A DNA stretch of 27,490 bases from HGM12669 sp048527645. GTDB taxonomy: Bacteria > Bacillota > Clostridia > Oscillospirales > CAG-272. The translations under genes were made by a program, and so were the position numbers. The stretch spans positions 1 to 27,490 of the forward strand of contig DBGFNI010000061.1 of assembly GCA_048527645.1 (NCBI GenBank), read 5' to 3'. Position 1 is the first letter of the stretch. Every line of letters starts with the position of its first letter. Positions 1-7,546 of this stretch are shown one piece after another. The notes under the pieces are model-generated. The model saw only the letters and a list, made by a program, of their open reading frames with translations. It had not been told where the DNA came from and ran no database searches.

Positions 1-1214
1 ACAAAGGAAAACAACAAATTCTGTTTGTGCTGCACACGCTCTCAGTGGGCGGTGCGGAAAGGCAGCTTTCCTCTGTCGCCAATGAAATGGCCAGGCGGGG
101 CGCACAGGTGCAGATTTTGCTGATTGACGCACCGACAGTGCTGTTTGATCTGCATCCCGCGGTGCGGGTGGTCTGCGTCAATCAAAAGGCAACGGCTGCA
201 ACAGCGGAAAACACTGCTCCCTGCACGCTTTTTCGGATGAAAAAAGCGCCGAGGTTATCAGCCGTTGAAAAAATCCGTCTGTCATGGGCACACCTTTTTG
301 ACAAAAAACGTGCGCAATATTTGGAACAGGAGGCATATCTGAAGCTTTCGTTTGCCTTGCCGCTGCGGGAATATCTTGCACAATATCCCGATGCGACGGT
401 CATCTCCTGCATGACGATCCCCAATCTCAGCACGATGATGGCGCTGCAAACACTGCCGAACCGTGCGATCTTTTCCGACCGCACCGATCCGCAAACAGAA
501 TACCCGCCGTCCTCTCCGTATTGCCGCATGAAACGCAGATACTATCCCCGCGCGCAGGCGGCGGTGTTTCAGACGCCGCAGGCGAGAGATTATTACACCT
601 TTTTGCCGGAGACAAAAAAATATCTGATCCCCAATTTTATCGACGGGGCAAAATATCCGCCGCGCTATACCGGGCAGCGCCGGCATGTGATTGTCAATTT
701 CTGCCGCTTGCAGCCGGTCAAAAATCTGCCCCTGCTCTTTGACGCGTTTGCCCTGCTGCACGGGGACGCGCCGGATTATCGGTTGGAAATCTACGGCGAG
801 GGGGCGATCCGGGCGTCCCTGGAACAGAAAATCCGCGAGATGGGCATGACGCAGTGGATCACGATCCATGATTTTGATTTGCAGATCCATGAAAAAATCC
901 GGGACGTTGCGATGTTTGTTTCCTCTTCGGACCGGGAGGGCATCTCCAATTCGATGCTGGAGGCAATGGCGATCGGACTGCCGACGGTATGCACCGACTG
1001 CCCCGCCGGCGGGGCGCGCATGACCATCCGGGACGGAGAAAACGGTCTGTTGGTGCCGGTGGGCGACTGCCGGGCGCTGTATCTGGCGATGAAACGGCTG
1101 CTGGAAGAAGAGGGACTGTCGGAAAGGCTGTCTCAAAACAGTGTGCACATCCGGGAGGAGCTGACGCTGGATCGGATCTGCGGGTTGTGGGAGACAGCGA
1201 TCGAAGACGCTTGA
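1..1214 (+). CDS. Glycosyltransferase family 4 (GT-B fold), 5' end cut by window
   Basis: A retaining GT-B glycosyltransferase that would transfer a sugar from a nucleotide donor to a growing surface polysaccharide at the cytoplasmic face of the membrane. The reading frame is open to the first base of the window, and the codons before the GTG at 27 read KGKQQILF, giving the usual ILFVLHTLSVGGAERQ opening of GT4 enzymes. The GTG at 27 is therefore internal and the true start lies outside. The acceptor-domain glycine loop (GGAER) is near 50-62. The donor-domain signature DREGISNSMLEAMAIGLPTV, with the two glutamates of the EX7E motif, lies near 930-990 and is followed by GENGLLVP. It ends 42 bases before the ABC exporter ATPase, so the two are probably co-transcribed. 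Donor and acceptor sugars cannot be read from sequence. Confidence 0.9.
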   Translation, partial: KGKQQILFVLHTLSVGGAERQLSSVANEMARRGAQVQILLIDAPTVLFDLHPAVRVVCVNQKATAATAENTAPCTLFRMKKAPRLSAVEKIRLSWAHLFDKKRAQYLEQEAYLKLSFALPLREYLAQYPDATVISCMTIPNLSTMMALQTLPNRAIFSDRTDPQTEYPPSSPYCRMKRRYYPRAQAAVFQTPQARDYYTFLPETKKYLIPNFIDGAKYPPRYTGQRRHVIVNFCRLQPVKNLPLLFDAFALLHGDAPDYRLEIYGEGAIRASLEQKIREMGMTQWITIHDFDLQIHEKIRDVAMFVSSSDREGISNSMLEAMAIGLPTVCTDCPAGGARMTIRDGENGLLVPVGDCRALYLAMKRLLEEEGLSERLSQNSVHIREELTLDRICGLWETAIEDA

Positions 1215-1240
1215 CGCAAACAAGGGGACGCAAACAAGGA
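1213..1240 (+). repeat. 14-bp tandem duplication before the ABC gene
   Basis: GACGCAAACAAGGG is followed directly by GACGCAAACAAGGA, starting inside the stop codon of the glycosyltransferase. Each copy ends in an AAGG that resembles a ribosome site, but the functional site for the next gene is more likely the AAGGA at 1245-1249, 7 bases before its ATG. Confidence 0.7.
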
Positions 1241-1256
1241 AGAGAAGGATATAATA

Positions 1257-2528
1257 ATGGGAAAAACAGCCATCCGTGCGGAGCACATTACAAAGCAATA
1301 TCGTCTGGGTGCGATCGGCGGCGGTACGCTGAAGGGCGATTTGCAGAGCTTTATGGCGCGTGTGCGCCATAAAGAGGACCCCAACTCCAAGATCGGCACA
1401 GAGACGGTATACGGCAAGAACCAAAAGTTTCTGGCGCTTGACGATGTCTCTTTTTCTGTGGAGCAGGGCGACATTTTGGGCATCATCGGGCACAACGGCG
1501 CAGGAAAATCTACCCTGCTCAAGCTGCTGTCCCGTGTGACGGCGCCCAGTGCGGGTACGATTTGTCTTAACGGAAGAATTGCCAGCATGCTGGAGGTGGG
1601 TACCGGTTTTCACCCGGAGCTGACCGGACGGGAGAATGTATACATGAACGGCGCCATTCTCGGCATGACCAAGGCGGAGATCACCCGCAAATTTGATGAG
1701 ATTGTCGAATTTGCCGAGATGGGGAAATTTATTGATACGCCGGTCAAGCGTTATTCCAGCGGCATGTATGTAAAGTTGGCGTTTGCCGTTGCCGCGCATC
1801 TGGACAGTGAGATTCTGGTGATGGATGAGGTGCTCGCGGTGGGCGACATGAAGTTTCAGGACAAGTGCCTGGGCAAAATGAGCGACGTGTCCAGTCAGGA
1901 GGGGCGCACCGTCTTGTATGTCAGCCATAATATGAGTACGATCAAGCGGTTGTGCCGGCGCTGCATGGTGCTGGATCACGGCAAAAAAATATTTGACGGC
2001 GGCGTGAACGAGGCGGTTGATATTTATACGGAAAGCGGCGCGGTCGCCAAGGAGCGCTTCAAAGCTTTTGGAAATTATTCTCATAAAGATTATTATTTGC
2101 GGCAGATCAAAATGCTGTCCAATGAAATCACCAATACCGACAACTGTGTGTTCCGTCCGGGCGAAAAAATCTGCTGCACCCTCAAGTGCCTGGCGGAAGC
2201 GGATATGGAAAATGTCCGCCTGCGCGTGGAGATTGTCAATGGGAGCGACGTCATTGTCGGCATTGCGTTTTCCGAGCCGCTCAAGCCGTTTTGCAAAGGG
2301 CAGGAATGCGAGGTTCGGTTTGCTTTGGATACCGAGCATCTGGGCAACGGCTCCTATCAGGCAACCTTTGTGCTGTATTCTGCCAATCCCCTTGGGGTCT
2401 CTGAAACGATTGATATGATCCGGGGCGCAATGGCATTTGACATTTCCGCACCGTTTGACGCGGATCATATCGAGTGGCTGCCCTCCTACGGCGGCTATAC
2501 CCGATATCCGGATTTACAGCTGCTTTGA
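1257..2528 (+). CDS. ABC exporter ATP-binding protein, Wzt/TagH type with C-terminal extension
   Basis: The ATPase half of an ABC-2 polysaccharide exporter that would drive a finished, lipid-linked polymer across the cytoplasmic membrane. The ATPase domain covers about residues 1-245, with Walker A GHNGAGKST (residues 78-86), the signature YSSGM (166-170) and Walker B ending in MDE (Asp190, Glu191). Residues about 260-423 form an extra beta-rich domain. In Wzt proteins such a domain binds the non-reducing end of the glycan and gives substrate specificity, and I infer the same here. The ATG has AAGGA 7 bases upstream. The permease partner (Wzm/TagG) is not in the window and presumably lies to the left. 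The following acetyltransferase starts 16 bases after the stop, consistent with one operon. Confidence 0.92.
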   Translation: MGKTAIRAEHITKQYRLGAIGGGTLKGDLQSFMARVRHKEDPNSKIGTETVYGKNQKFLALDDVSFSVEQGDILGIIGHNGAGKSTLLKLLSRVTAPSAGTICLNGRIASMLEVGTGFHPELTGRENVYMNGAILGMTKAEITRKFDEIVEFAEMGKFIDTPVKRYSSGMYVKLAFAVAAHLDSEILVMDEVLAVGDMKFQDKCLGKMSDVSSQEGRTVLYVSHNMSTIKRLCRRCMVLDHGKKIFDGGVNEAVDIYTESGAVAKERFKAFGNYSHKDYYLRQIKMLSNEITNTDNCVFRPGEKICCTLKCLAEADMENVRLRVEIVNGSDVIVGIAFSEPLKPFCKGQECEVRFALDTEHLGNGSYQATFVLYSANPLGVSETIDMIRGAMAFDISAPFDADHIEWLPSYGGYTRYPDLQLL

Positions 2529-2544
2529 AAAAGAGGAGTATCGC

Positions 2545-3135
2545 ATGAGAAAACAATGCAGACGCCTGATCAATCGGCTCTTGGGACGGCAGGAGGCGGA
2601 TCGGGAGATCACCATGGTCGAATGGCTGCGGCAGTGCGGCGCGCAGATCGGGGAGAATGTCGATCTGATCGAATTCAAGTGCAACTCGAAGGACGCGACC
2701 TGCCTGTCGATCGGGGACAACGTGACCTGTTCCCGCACAACGGTTCTGACGCACGATGCCAGCTTGAATAAGTTTTTGGGACATGACTGCAACAAGATCG
2801 GGCGCGTCGTGATCGGGAATAATGTGTTCATCGGCGTTGAAACGGTCATCTTGCCCAACGTGCATATCGGAAACAATGTGATCATCGGCGCGGGAAGCGT
2901 TGTGACACGGGATATCCCGGACGATTCTGTGGCGGCGGGCAATCCCGCGCGCGTTATCGGCAGCTGTTCAGATTATCTTGCCAAACACAAAAAGAGGATG
3001 GAGGACCCCTCCCTGGTGTATGTGGGCGTGGACCGGCTTGCTATGTCCGCGCAGGAGCGTGAGACCTTTAACCGTGAAATCGACGGGAAAATCGTATACA
3101 TGGTGGAGCCGGAGGATGAAAACGGCGACAAATAA
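2545..3135 (+). CDS. Hexapeptide-repeat O-acetyltransferase (left-handed beta-helix)
   Basis: A 196-residue acyltransferase of the LbH/WbbJ type, expected to move an acetyl group from acetyl-CoA to a sugar hydroxyl. Imperfect hexapeptide repeats run from about residue 48 to 133 (for example IGDNVT, IGNNVF, IGNNVI, IGAGSV), with the usual ending VAAGNPARVIG. His70 in the THDAS loop matches the catalytic His of the family. The frame is open further upstream into the ABC gene, but the ATG at 2545 has an AGAGGAG ribosome site 6-7 bases before it and follows the previous stop by 16 bases, so I chose it. The C-terminal ~45 residues are charged and outside the helix. Next to a Wzt-type ATPase, it may modify the chain end or repeat unit of the exported polymer (inference). 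Confidence 0.87.
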   Translation: MRKQCRRLINRLLGRQEADREITMVEWLRQCGAQIGENVDLIEFKCNSKDATCLSIGDNVTCSRTTVLTHDASLNKFLGHDCNKIGRVVIGNNVFIGVETVILPNVHIGNNVIIGAGSVVTRDIPDDSVAAGNPARVIGSCSDYLAKHKKRMEDPSLVYVGVDRLAMSAQERETFNREIDGKIVYMVEPEDENGDK

Positions 3136-3140
3136 AAAGC

Positions 3141-3180
3141 AAGAGGAAAACGCTTCGGCGTTTTCCTCTTTTTTGTTTTT
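3141..3180. terminator. Bidirectional rho-independent terminator
   Basis: A perfect 13-bp stem (3141-3153 with 3158-3170) closed by a TTCG tetraloop. It is followed on the + strand by a T-rich tract and on the - strand by GCTTTTTATT. It separates the convergent exporter arm and ATP-grasp arm, just after the acetyltransferase stop and 23 bases beyond the stop of the leftward operon. Confidence 0.93.
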
Positions 3181-3192
3181 TCGGTTTGGGGC

Positions 3193-4149
3193 TTACCGCC
3201 TTTTCGGCGGGAGCGTGATCAGATCGCCGAAAATCCGATTGAATTTTTCGGGGAGGTACATCATTCTGCCGCCGCCGTGATAGAAGGTCATTTCGCCGAA
3301 ATAGATTCGGTCGTTGACATAGTTGAAATCGATGCGGACATGCGGCATAGAGGCGGAAAGAATTTCTGCCAGGCGGAGCATCTCATCGAATTTTTCCGGC
3401 TTGCGATCCTCCTTGGGATTATTGGGATATTTGTCCTCCCGGACATCCAGGCGCTGCCAGTCAACCGTATAATAATTTGTTTTCACCCCGGTGGGAGAGT
3501 GGCGCTCTGTGTTGACCAAAAAATACTTTACCGCACCGTCGAAGCAAAAGAACTTATAATCCGGCGCGTCGGACAGCTTCCCGTCCTTGAGGTATGCCTC
3601 GCAGATAATACGCGGCGTCACCCCTTTATACGGCCATTCCCGGCTGAGATAAAACTGCTTGGTGGCAAGACCTTTTTCCAGCACCGCTCGCGCACTTTCC
3701 GTATCAAAGGTGTCCCGATCTTCACAGAACACGACGCTGCCGCTGTCATGGGTGCACTTGAGAACAAACTGTCGGGGCAGAACGGAAAAGTCGATTTCGT
3801 CAAAGGAGCGGTATACGCCCAATAGCGGGACAAGGTGTTCATCTCCGATTTTTTCGGCGACCCATTGCCTTGCGGCGAATTTGTCCACCAATTGGGTGTA
3901 CAGCGGGTCATGATAATAATATTTGAGCCATTGCAGCTTTTCCTGATAGAGCACCGGGTTTTTCAGGTTCAGCTTGCGCCCGGTGAACACCCGATAGTGC
4001 CATTTTAAGTACAGCTTGTCCGGGCAGGGGATTTTGCCGTGCGCTGCTGCCTGAAAAAGACGCGCGTGGATGCGGCTGGGGGCGTGGTACAGCCGGATCA
4101 GCGGGCGTTTGAGCGCCGGGGGGAGTTTTTTGCCGAGGTTTCGCATCAT
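3193..4149 (-). CDS. TupA-like ATP-grasp ligase, copy 1
   Basis: A 318-residue ATP-grasp protein of the TupA kind. TupA is the family named for teichuronopeptide biosynthesis; these enzymes are thought to use ATP to activate a carboxylate and form amide bonds on a surface polymer. Visible family features are PCPDKLYLKWHYRVFTGR near residues 40-57, the ATP-binding stretch FVLKCTHDSGSVVF, RIICEAYLKDG, DYKFFCFDG, and the late metal/ATP motif VRIDF...FGEMTFYHGGG followed by FGDLITLP. Two Met codons (4149, 4146) are possible starts. An AGGAG sits 12 bases before the first, and an extra out-of-frame ATG-ATA-TGA lies between. It is the last gene of the leftward operon. Residues 11-79 are identical to copy 2 although the rest has clearly diverged. 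The actual substrates are not known. Confidence 0.85.
   Translation of the reverse strand: MMRNLGKKLPPALKRPLIRLYHAPSRIHARLFQAAAHGKIPCPDKLYLKWHYRVFTGRKLNLKNPVLYQEKLQWLKYYYHDPLYTQLVDKFAARQWVAEKIGDEHLVPLLGVYRSFDEIDFSVLPRQFVLKCTHDSGSVVFCEDRDTFDTESARAVLEKGLATKQFYLSREWPYKGVTPRIICEAYLKDGKLSDAPDYKFFCFDGAVKYFLVNTERHSPTGVKTNYYTVDWQRLDVREDKYPNNPKEDRKPEKFDEMLRLAEILSASMPHVRIDFNYVNDRIYFGEMTFYHGGGRMMYLPEKFNRIFGDLITLPPKRR
3914..4107 (-). repeat. 194-bp direct repeat, copy A (within ATP-grasp 1)
   Basis: Matches 6251-6444 with a single difference (4030 versus 6367). Identity stops sharply on both sides while the two genes continue to align at lower similarity. A second 38-bp identical block (3734-3771 versus 6071-6108) sits at the same 2337-base offset. 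The repeat encodes the N-terminal family motif of the ligase. Confidence 0.95.
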
Positions 4150-4234
4150 ATCATTTTCAGACTCCTGGAGGATAGATTATCGGGGAAAGCGTGCCGTTTG
4201 CCCGGCTGGGGCTTTCTTTCGGAGCGGTGGGACA

Positions 4235-5509
4235 TTATTGTGCGCGGTCGGCGTCACAGAGGACATCCCGGACGGCGTCACGGATGATATCCAACCCCTG
4301 CTGCAGCTCCTCTCGCGTGGTGGTCAGAGCGGGCATCAGCTTCAGCACGGTGTCCTTTCTTCCTGCACGTTCGATGACGAGCCTGCGCGCAAAGCAAGCG
4401 TCTGCGACGCGCTTTGTCAGGCTCCCGGAACTGTCGATGCCGGCAAAATCAATTCCCCAGATCATGCCGATGCCCCTTGCCTGCAGCAGCGGATGCAGCG
4501 GCAGAATCTGCTCTTCCAGATATGCGCGGATGAATTGCTCGCTGCGGGCGACCTGCTGCTCCAGATGGTTTTGCTCGCGATATTCCAGCGCTGCTTTTGC
4601 CGCGACAAAAGCAAGCTGATTGCCGCGGAAGGTGCCGTTGTGCTCGCCCGGCTTCCAAATATCATACTGCTCTTTGACCAGGAGCAGCGACATGGGAAAC
4701 CCATATCCGCTGACGGATTTGGAAACAGAAATCATATCGGGCAGAATGCCTGCACGCTGAAAGGAGAAAAATGTGCCGGTTCTGCCGCACCCGACCTGTA
4801 TCTCATCGCAAACGGTGAGAATGTCATGTGCGCGACAGAGCTTTTCCAGCCTTTGCAGCCATTCGATCTGGGCGACGTTCACGCCGCCTTCTGCCTGAAC
4901 GGTCTCAAAAATGACCGCGGCGGGCTTTTCCACGCCGGAGTGATCGTCTGTCAGGACATTTTCCATATATGCGATGGTGTCAAAGGACTTGTTAAAGCCG
5001 GAGGGGAAGGGCATGAAGGTGACATTGGACAGCGGCACACCTGCGCCTCGGCGGATATCGGTGCCGCTGGTGACGCTGAGACTGCCCAGTGTCATGCCGT
5101 GAAAGGAGCCGGTGAAGGCAAACACATTATTTCTTTGCTTGCATTTCCTCGCCAGCTTCAGCGCCGCTTCATTGGCATTGGTGCCGGTCGGACCGCAAAA
5201 CTGAACCTTGTAGTCCGCGCCGAGCTTGCTCAGCACATGGGTGTGAAAGGCCTTGAGAAATTCCTCTTTCGCATCTGTATACAGATCCAGTGCGTGTATA
5301 ATGCCGTCACTGTTCAGATACGCCAGGATTTTTTCCTTGAGAAAGTCATTGTTGTGTCCGTAATTCAATGCGCCCGCGCCGTTGAAAAAATCCAGATATT
5401 TTTCCCCGTTTTCGGTGTACATAAAAGAGCCTTTCGCTCTTTGAAATACGACCGGGAAAGAACGGCAGTAGGATCGGACGGCAGACTCATGCTGTTCACT
5501 TTGTGTCAT
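4235..5509 (-). CDS. ectB: EctB-like diaminobutyrate-2-oxoglutarate aminotransferase
   Basis: A 424-residue class III PLP aminotransferase that closely follows the EctB pattern. EctB converts L-aspartate semialdehyde plus an amino donor (glutamate) to L-2,4-diaminobutyrate. Seen in order: EVRSYCRSFP-like AVRSYCRSFP near the N-terminus, NGAGALNYGHNN, VQFCGPTGTNANEAALKLAR, GSFHGMTLGSLSVT, CDEIQVGCGRTGTFFSF, the PLP lysine Lys264 in SVSKSVSGYG, and KPGEHNGTFRGNQLAF. A GTG at 5533 overlaps the upstream stop (GTGA), but ATG 5509 has AAGGAG 10 bases before it and gives the normal family N-terminus, so it is chosen. No ectA or ectC neighbours are present, so ectoine is not the likely product of this locus. 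It sits between two ATP-grasp ligases, which suggests that diaminobutyrate is their substrate (inference). Confidence 0.9.
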   Translation of the reverse strand: MTQSEQHESAVRSYCRSFPVVFQRAKGSFMYTENGEKYLDFFNGAGALNYGHNNDFLKEKILAYLNSDGIIHALDLYTDAKEEFLKAFHTHVLSKLGADYKVQFCGPTGTNANEAALKLARKCKQRNNVFAFTGSFHGMTLGSLSVTSGTDIRRGAGVPLSNVTFMPFPSGFNKSFDTIAYMENVLTDDHSGVEKPAAVIFETVQAEGGVNVAQIEWLQRLEKLCRAHDILTVCDEIQVGCGRTGTFFSFQRAGILPDMISVSKSVSGYGFPMSLLLVKEQYDIWKPGEHNGTFRGNQLAFVAAKAALEYREQNHLEQQVARSEQFIRAYLEEQILPLHPLLQARGIGMIWGIDFAGIDSSGSLTKRVADACFARRLVIERAGRKDTVLKLMPALTTTREELQQGLDIIRDAVRDVLCDADRAQ

Positions 5510-5529
5510 AAAAAAGACGCTCCTTGCTG

Positions 5530-6486
5530 TCACCGGTAAATCGGTGGCAAAGTGATATCATCGCCGATGATTTTGTTGTATTGTTCTGGGACAAAAAACG
5601 TCGTCCCGCGGGAATCGAAGAAGGTCATCTCGGAAAAATACAGCTTTCCCTGAACTTCAAAAAAGTCCACGCGCACATGGGGAATATCTGCGGACAGCAG
5701 TGCCGCAAAGCGCTTCATTTTTTCAAAATTCTGCGGCGGGGAAATTTCTCTTTTGTCCGCGGCGTAGCCCTCCTGACAAAACGGCAGGGGCTTCCAGGAC
5801 AGATCGAAAAAGTTTTCGTTGATTCTCTCCTGCACAAAGCGGTTGGTGCAGGTGTACAAAAATTTTACCTCGCCGTGAAAGCACATGAACTTATAGTCGA
5901 TAAAGCCGGCTTCGCTGTCGCTCTGCAAATATTTTTCACAGATGATGCGCGGCGTGACATTTTTATAATACCACTCCCGGCTCAGATAAAACTGGTTGCG
6001 GTGCAGCGCTTCGGTTAGCTTTTTCCTGGCTGCCGCTTTGTCAAAGCGCGCTTGATCCGTGCAGATCACCACGCTGCCGCTGTCATGGGTGCACTTGAGA
6101 ACAAACTGATCGGGCAGCTGATCAAAATCAATTTCATCAAAACTGTTATACACGCCGTAAATCGGCACCAGATATTCTTCGCCGATGCGCTCCTTGACGA
6201 ACGAGCGGACGCCGTATTTGTCGACCAGCTGGGTATAAGCGGGATTGCGGTAATAATATTTGAGCCATTGCAGCTTTTCCTGATAGAGCACCGGGTTTTT
6301 CAGGTTCAGCTTGCGCCCGGTGAACACCCGATAGTGCCATTTTAAGTACAGCTTGTCCGGGCAGGGTATTTTGCCGTGCGCTGCTGCCTGAAAAAGACGC
6401 GCGTGGATGCGGCTGGGGGCGTGGTACAGCCGGATCAGCGGGCGCTTGAGTGCAGGCGAGATTCGTTTTCCGATTTTGTGTATCAT
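5530..6486 (-). CDS. TupA-like ATP-grasp ligase, copy 2
   Basis: A 318-residue paralogue of the ligase at 3193-4149, with the same length and motif order: PCPDKLYLKWHYRVF, VLKCTHDSGSVVI, RIICEKYL, DYKFMCFHGE, VRVDF...FSEMTFFDSRG and IGDDITLP. Residues 11-79 are identical to copy 1, whereas the central and C-terminal parts differ substantially. The two enzymes may thus act on different acceptors or amino acids. The ATG at 6486 follows the epimerase stop by 15 bases; only a weak ribosome site is visible. Its stop codon overlaps a possible GTG of the aminotransferase, which fits tight co-expression. Amide-bond formation on a uronic acid polymer is inferred from the family name and the neighbours, not shown. 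Confidence 0.85.
   Translation of the reverse strand: MIHKIGKRISPALKRPLIRLYHAPSRIHARLFQAAAHGKIPCPDKLYLKWHYRVFTGRKLNLKNPVLYQEKLQWLKYYYRNPAYTQLVDKYGVRSFVKERIGEEYLVPIYGVYNSFDEIDFDQLPDQFVLKCTHDSGSVVICTDQARFDKAAARKKLTEALHRNQFYLSREWYYKNVTPRIICEKYLQSDSEAGFIDYKFMCFHGEVKFLYTCTNRFVQERINENFFDLSWKPLPFCQEGYAADKREISPPQNFEKMKRFAALLSADIPHVRVDFFEVQGKLYFSEMTFFDSRGTTFFVPEQYNKIIGDDITLPPIYR
6251..6444 (-). repeat. 194-bp direct repeat, copy B (within ATP-grasp 2)
   Basis: Partner of 3914-4107, with 193 of 194 bases identical. The offset of 2337 bases is a multiple of three and both genes are read in the same phase, so a cross-over between the copies would fuse the two ligase genes in frame and remove the aminotransferase. 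Confidence 0.95.
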
Positions 6487-6501
6487 ACTTTGCCGGCTTT
6501 C

Positions 6502-7476
6502 TTACAGATTCTCCCGGTACCAGGCGATTGCCTGTGCCAGACCTTTGGGAAAGTCATAGTCGGGATCATATCCCAGCAGCCTGCGCGCCTTGGAGATGTC
6601 CGCGTTGGAGTGCTTAATGTCGCCCTTGCGGTCCGGGCCGTACAGCGGCTCAATGTCTTTGCCCAGCGCCTCGGTCAGCGCATGGTAAATATCAATCAGG
6701 TATTCTCTGCCGCCGTAGGCGATGTTGAATGCCTCTCCGGCTGCCTCATGCGGCGCGAGGCACGCCTTGAGGTTTGCCTCGATGACGTTTTCAATATAAG
6801 TGAAATCGCGGGATTGCATGCCGTCTCCGTTGATGGTGGGTGCCTGGTCCTGCATCAGCAATTTGATGAATTTCGGGATGACCGCCGCGTATGCGCCGTT
6901 GGGATCCTGCCGCCTGCCGAATACATTGAAATACCGCAGCCCGTAGGTATCCAGCCCATAATGGCGTGTATACTGCTTTGCCCACTCCTCGTCGCACTGC
7001 TTGGTCAGCGCATAGGGAGAGAGCAGATTGCCCTCCCGCCCCTCGCACTTGGGCAGGTTCGGCTCATCGCCGTAAACGGAGGAGGAGGAGGCGTATACAA
7101 ACTTTTTCACGCCGCACTGCCGGGCCGCCTCAAGCATATTGAGCGTCCCGGAGATATTGTTGGCACAGTAAAACAGCGGCATCTCAATCGAGCGGGGCAC
7201 GCTGCCCCACGCCGCCTGATGGAGCACATAGTCCACGCCGCGCGTTGCCGCAAGGCAGGCGTCAAAGTCCTTGATGTCTCCACGGATAAACGTATAATTC
7301 TCCTGACCGGCGAACAAATCCACGTTTTCCTGCTTTCCTGTGGATAAATCGTCCAGGCAACGTACACGGTAGCCCATACCGAGCAACGCTTCACACAGGT
7401 TGGAGCCGATAAAGCCGGCGCCTCCCGTTACCAAAAATAAACTGTTTGGATCAAATTTCAGATGTGCATAGCCCAT
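6502..7476 (-). CDS. tviC: NAD-dependent UDP-HexNAc/uronate 4-epimerase, TviC/WbpP-like
   Basis: A 324-residue short-chain dehydrogenase/epimerase expected to invert C4 of a UDP-sugar, in the TviC/WbpP pathway interconverting UDP-GlcNAc/GalNAc forms or their uronic acids. The NAD-binding loop TGGAGFIG is at residues 17-24, and the catalytic YxxxK is Tyr155-ALT-Lys159 in SPYALTK. Strong TviC/WbpP family patterns are HQAAWGSVPRSIEMPL, RYFNVFGRRQDPNGAYAAVIPK and INGDG...SRDFTYIENV. It is the second gene of the leftward operon, 70 bases after the dehydrogenase stop, with AAAGGA upstream of the ATG. Next to a TviB-like dehydrogenase, the likely pair product is UDP-GalNAcA, as in Vi antigen synthesis. 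A UDP-glucuronate epimerase role is the main alternative. Confidence 0.88.
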   Translation of the reverse strand: MGYAHLKFDPNSLFLVTGGAGFIGSNLCEALLGMGYRVRCLDDLSTGKQENVDLFAGQENYTFIRGDIKDFDACLAATRGVDYVLHQAAWGSVPRSIEMPLFYCANNISGTLNMLEAARQCGVKKFVYASSSSVYGDEPNLPKCEGREGNLLSPYALTKQCDEEWAKQYTRHYGLDTYGLRYFNVFGRRQDPNGAYAAVIPKFIKLLMQDQAPTINGDGMQSRDFTYIENVIEANLKACLAPHEAAGEAFNIAYGGREYLIDIYHALTEALGKDIEPLYGPDRKGDIKHSNADISKARRLLGYDPDYDFPKGLAQAIAWYRENL

Positions 7477-7546
7477 GCTTGTTTTCGTCCTTTCCCGGCG
7501 CTTTTTGCTGATTCTTGCCGGCTGTGATGGATGCGGCGCTGTGCGC

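Noticed and set aside
1211..1255. TTGACG and TATAAT upstream of the ABC gene as a promoter
   Set aside because: The spacer would be 33 bases, far from the usual 16-18, and the TATAAT overlaps the region between ribosome site and ATG.
282..2468. 728-codon open frame on the - strand
   Set aside because: It lies opposite the glycosyltransferase and ABC ATPase genes, which have clear family motifs. Its translation is His/Arg/Gln-rich, has no known motif and is a GC-driven shadow.
4070..5539. 489-codon open frame on the + strand
   Set aside because: Antisense to the EctB-like aminotransferase, which has a full set of PLP enzyme motifs.
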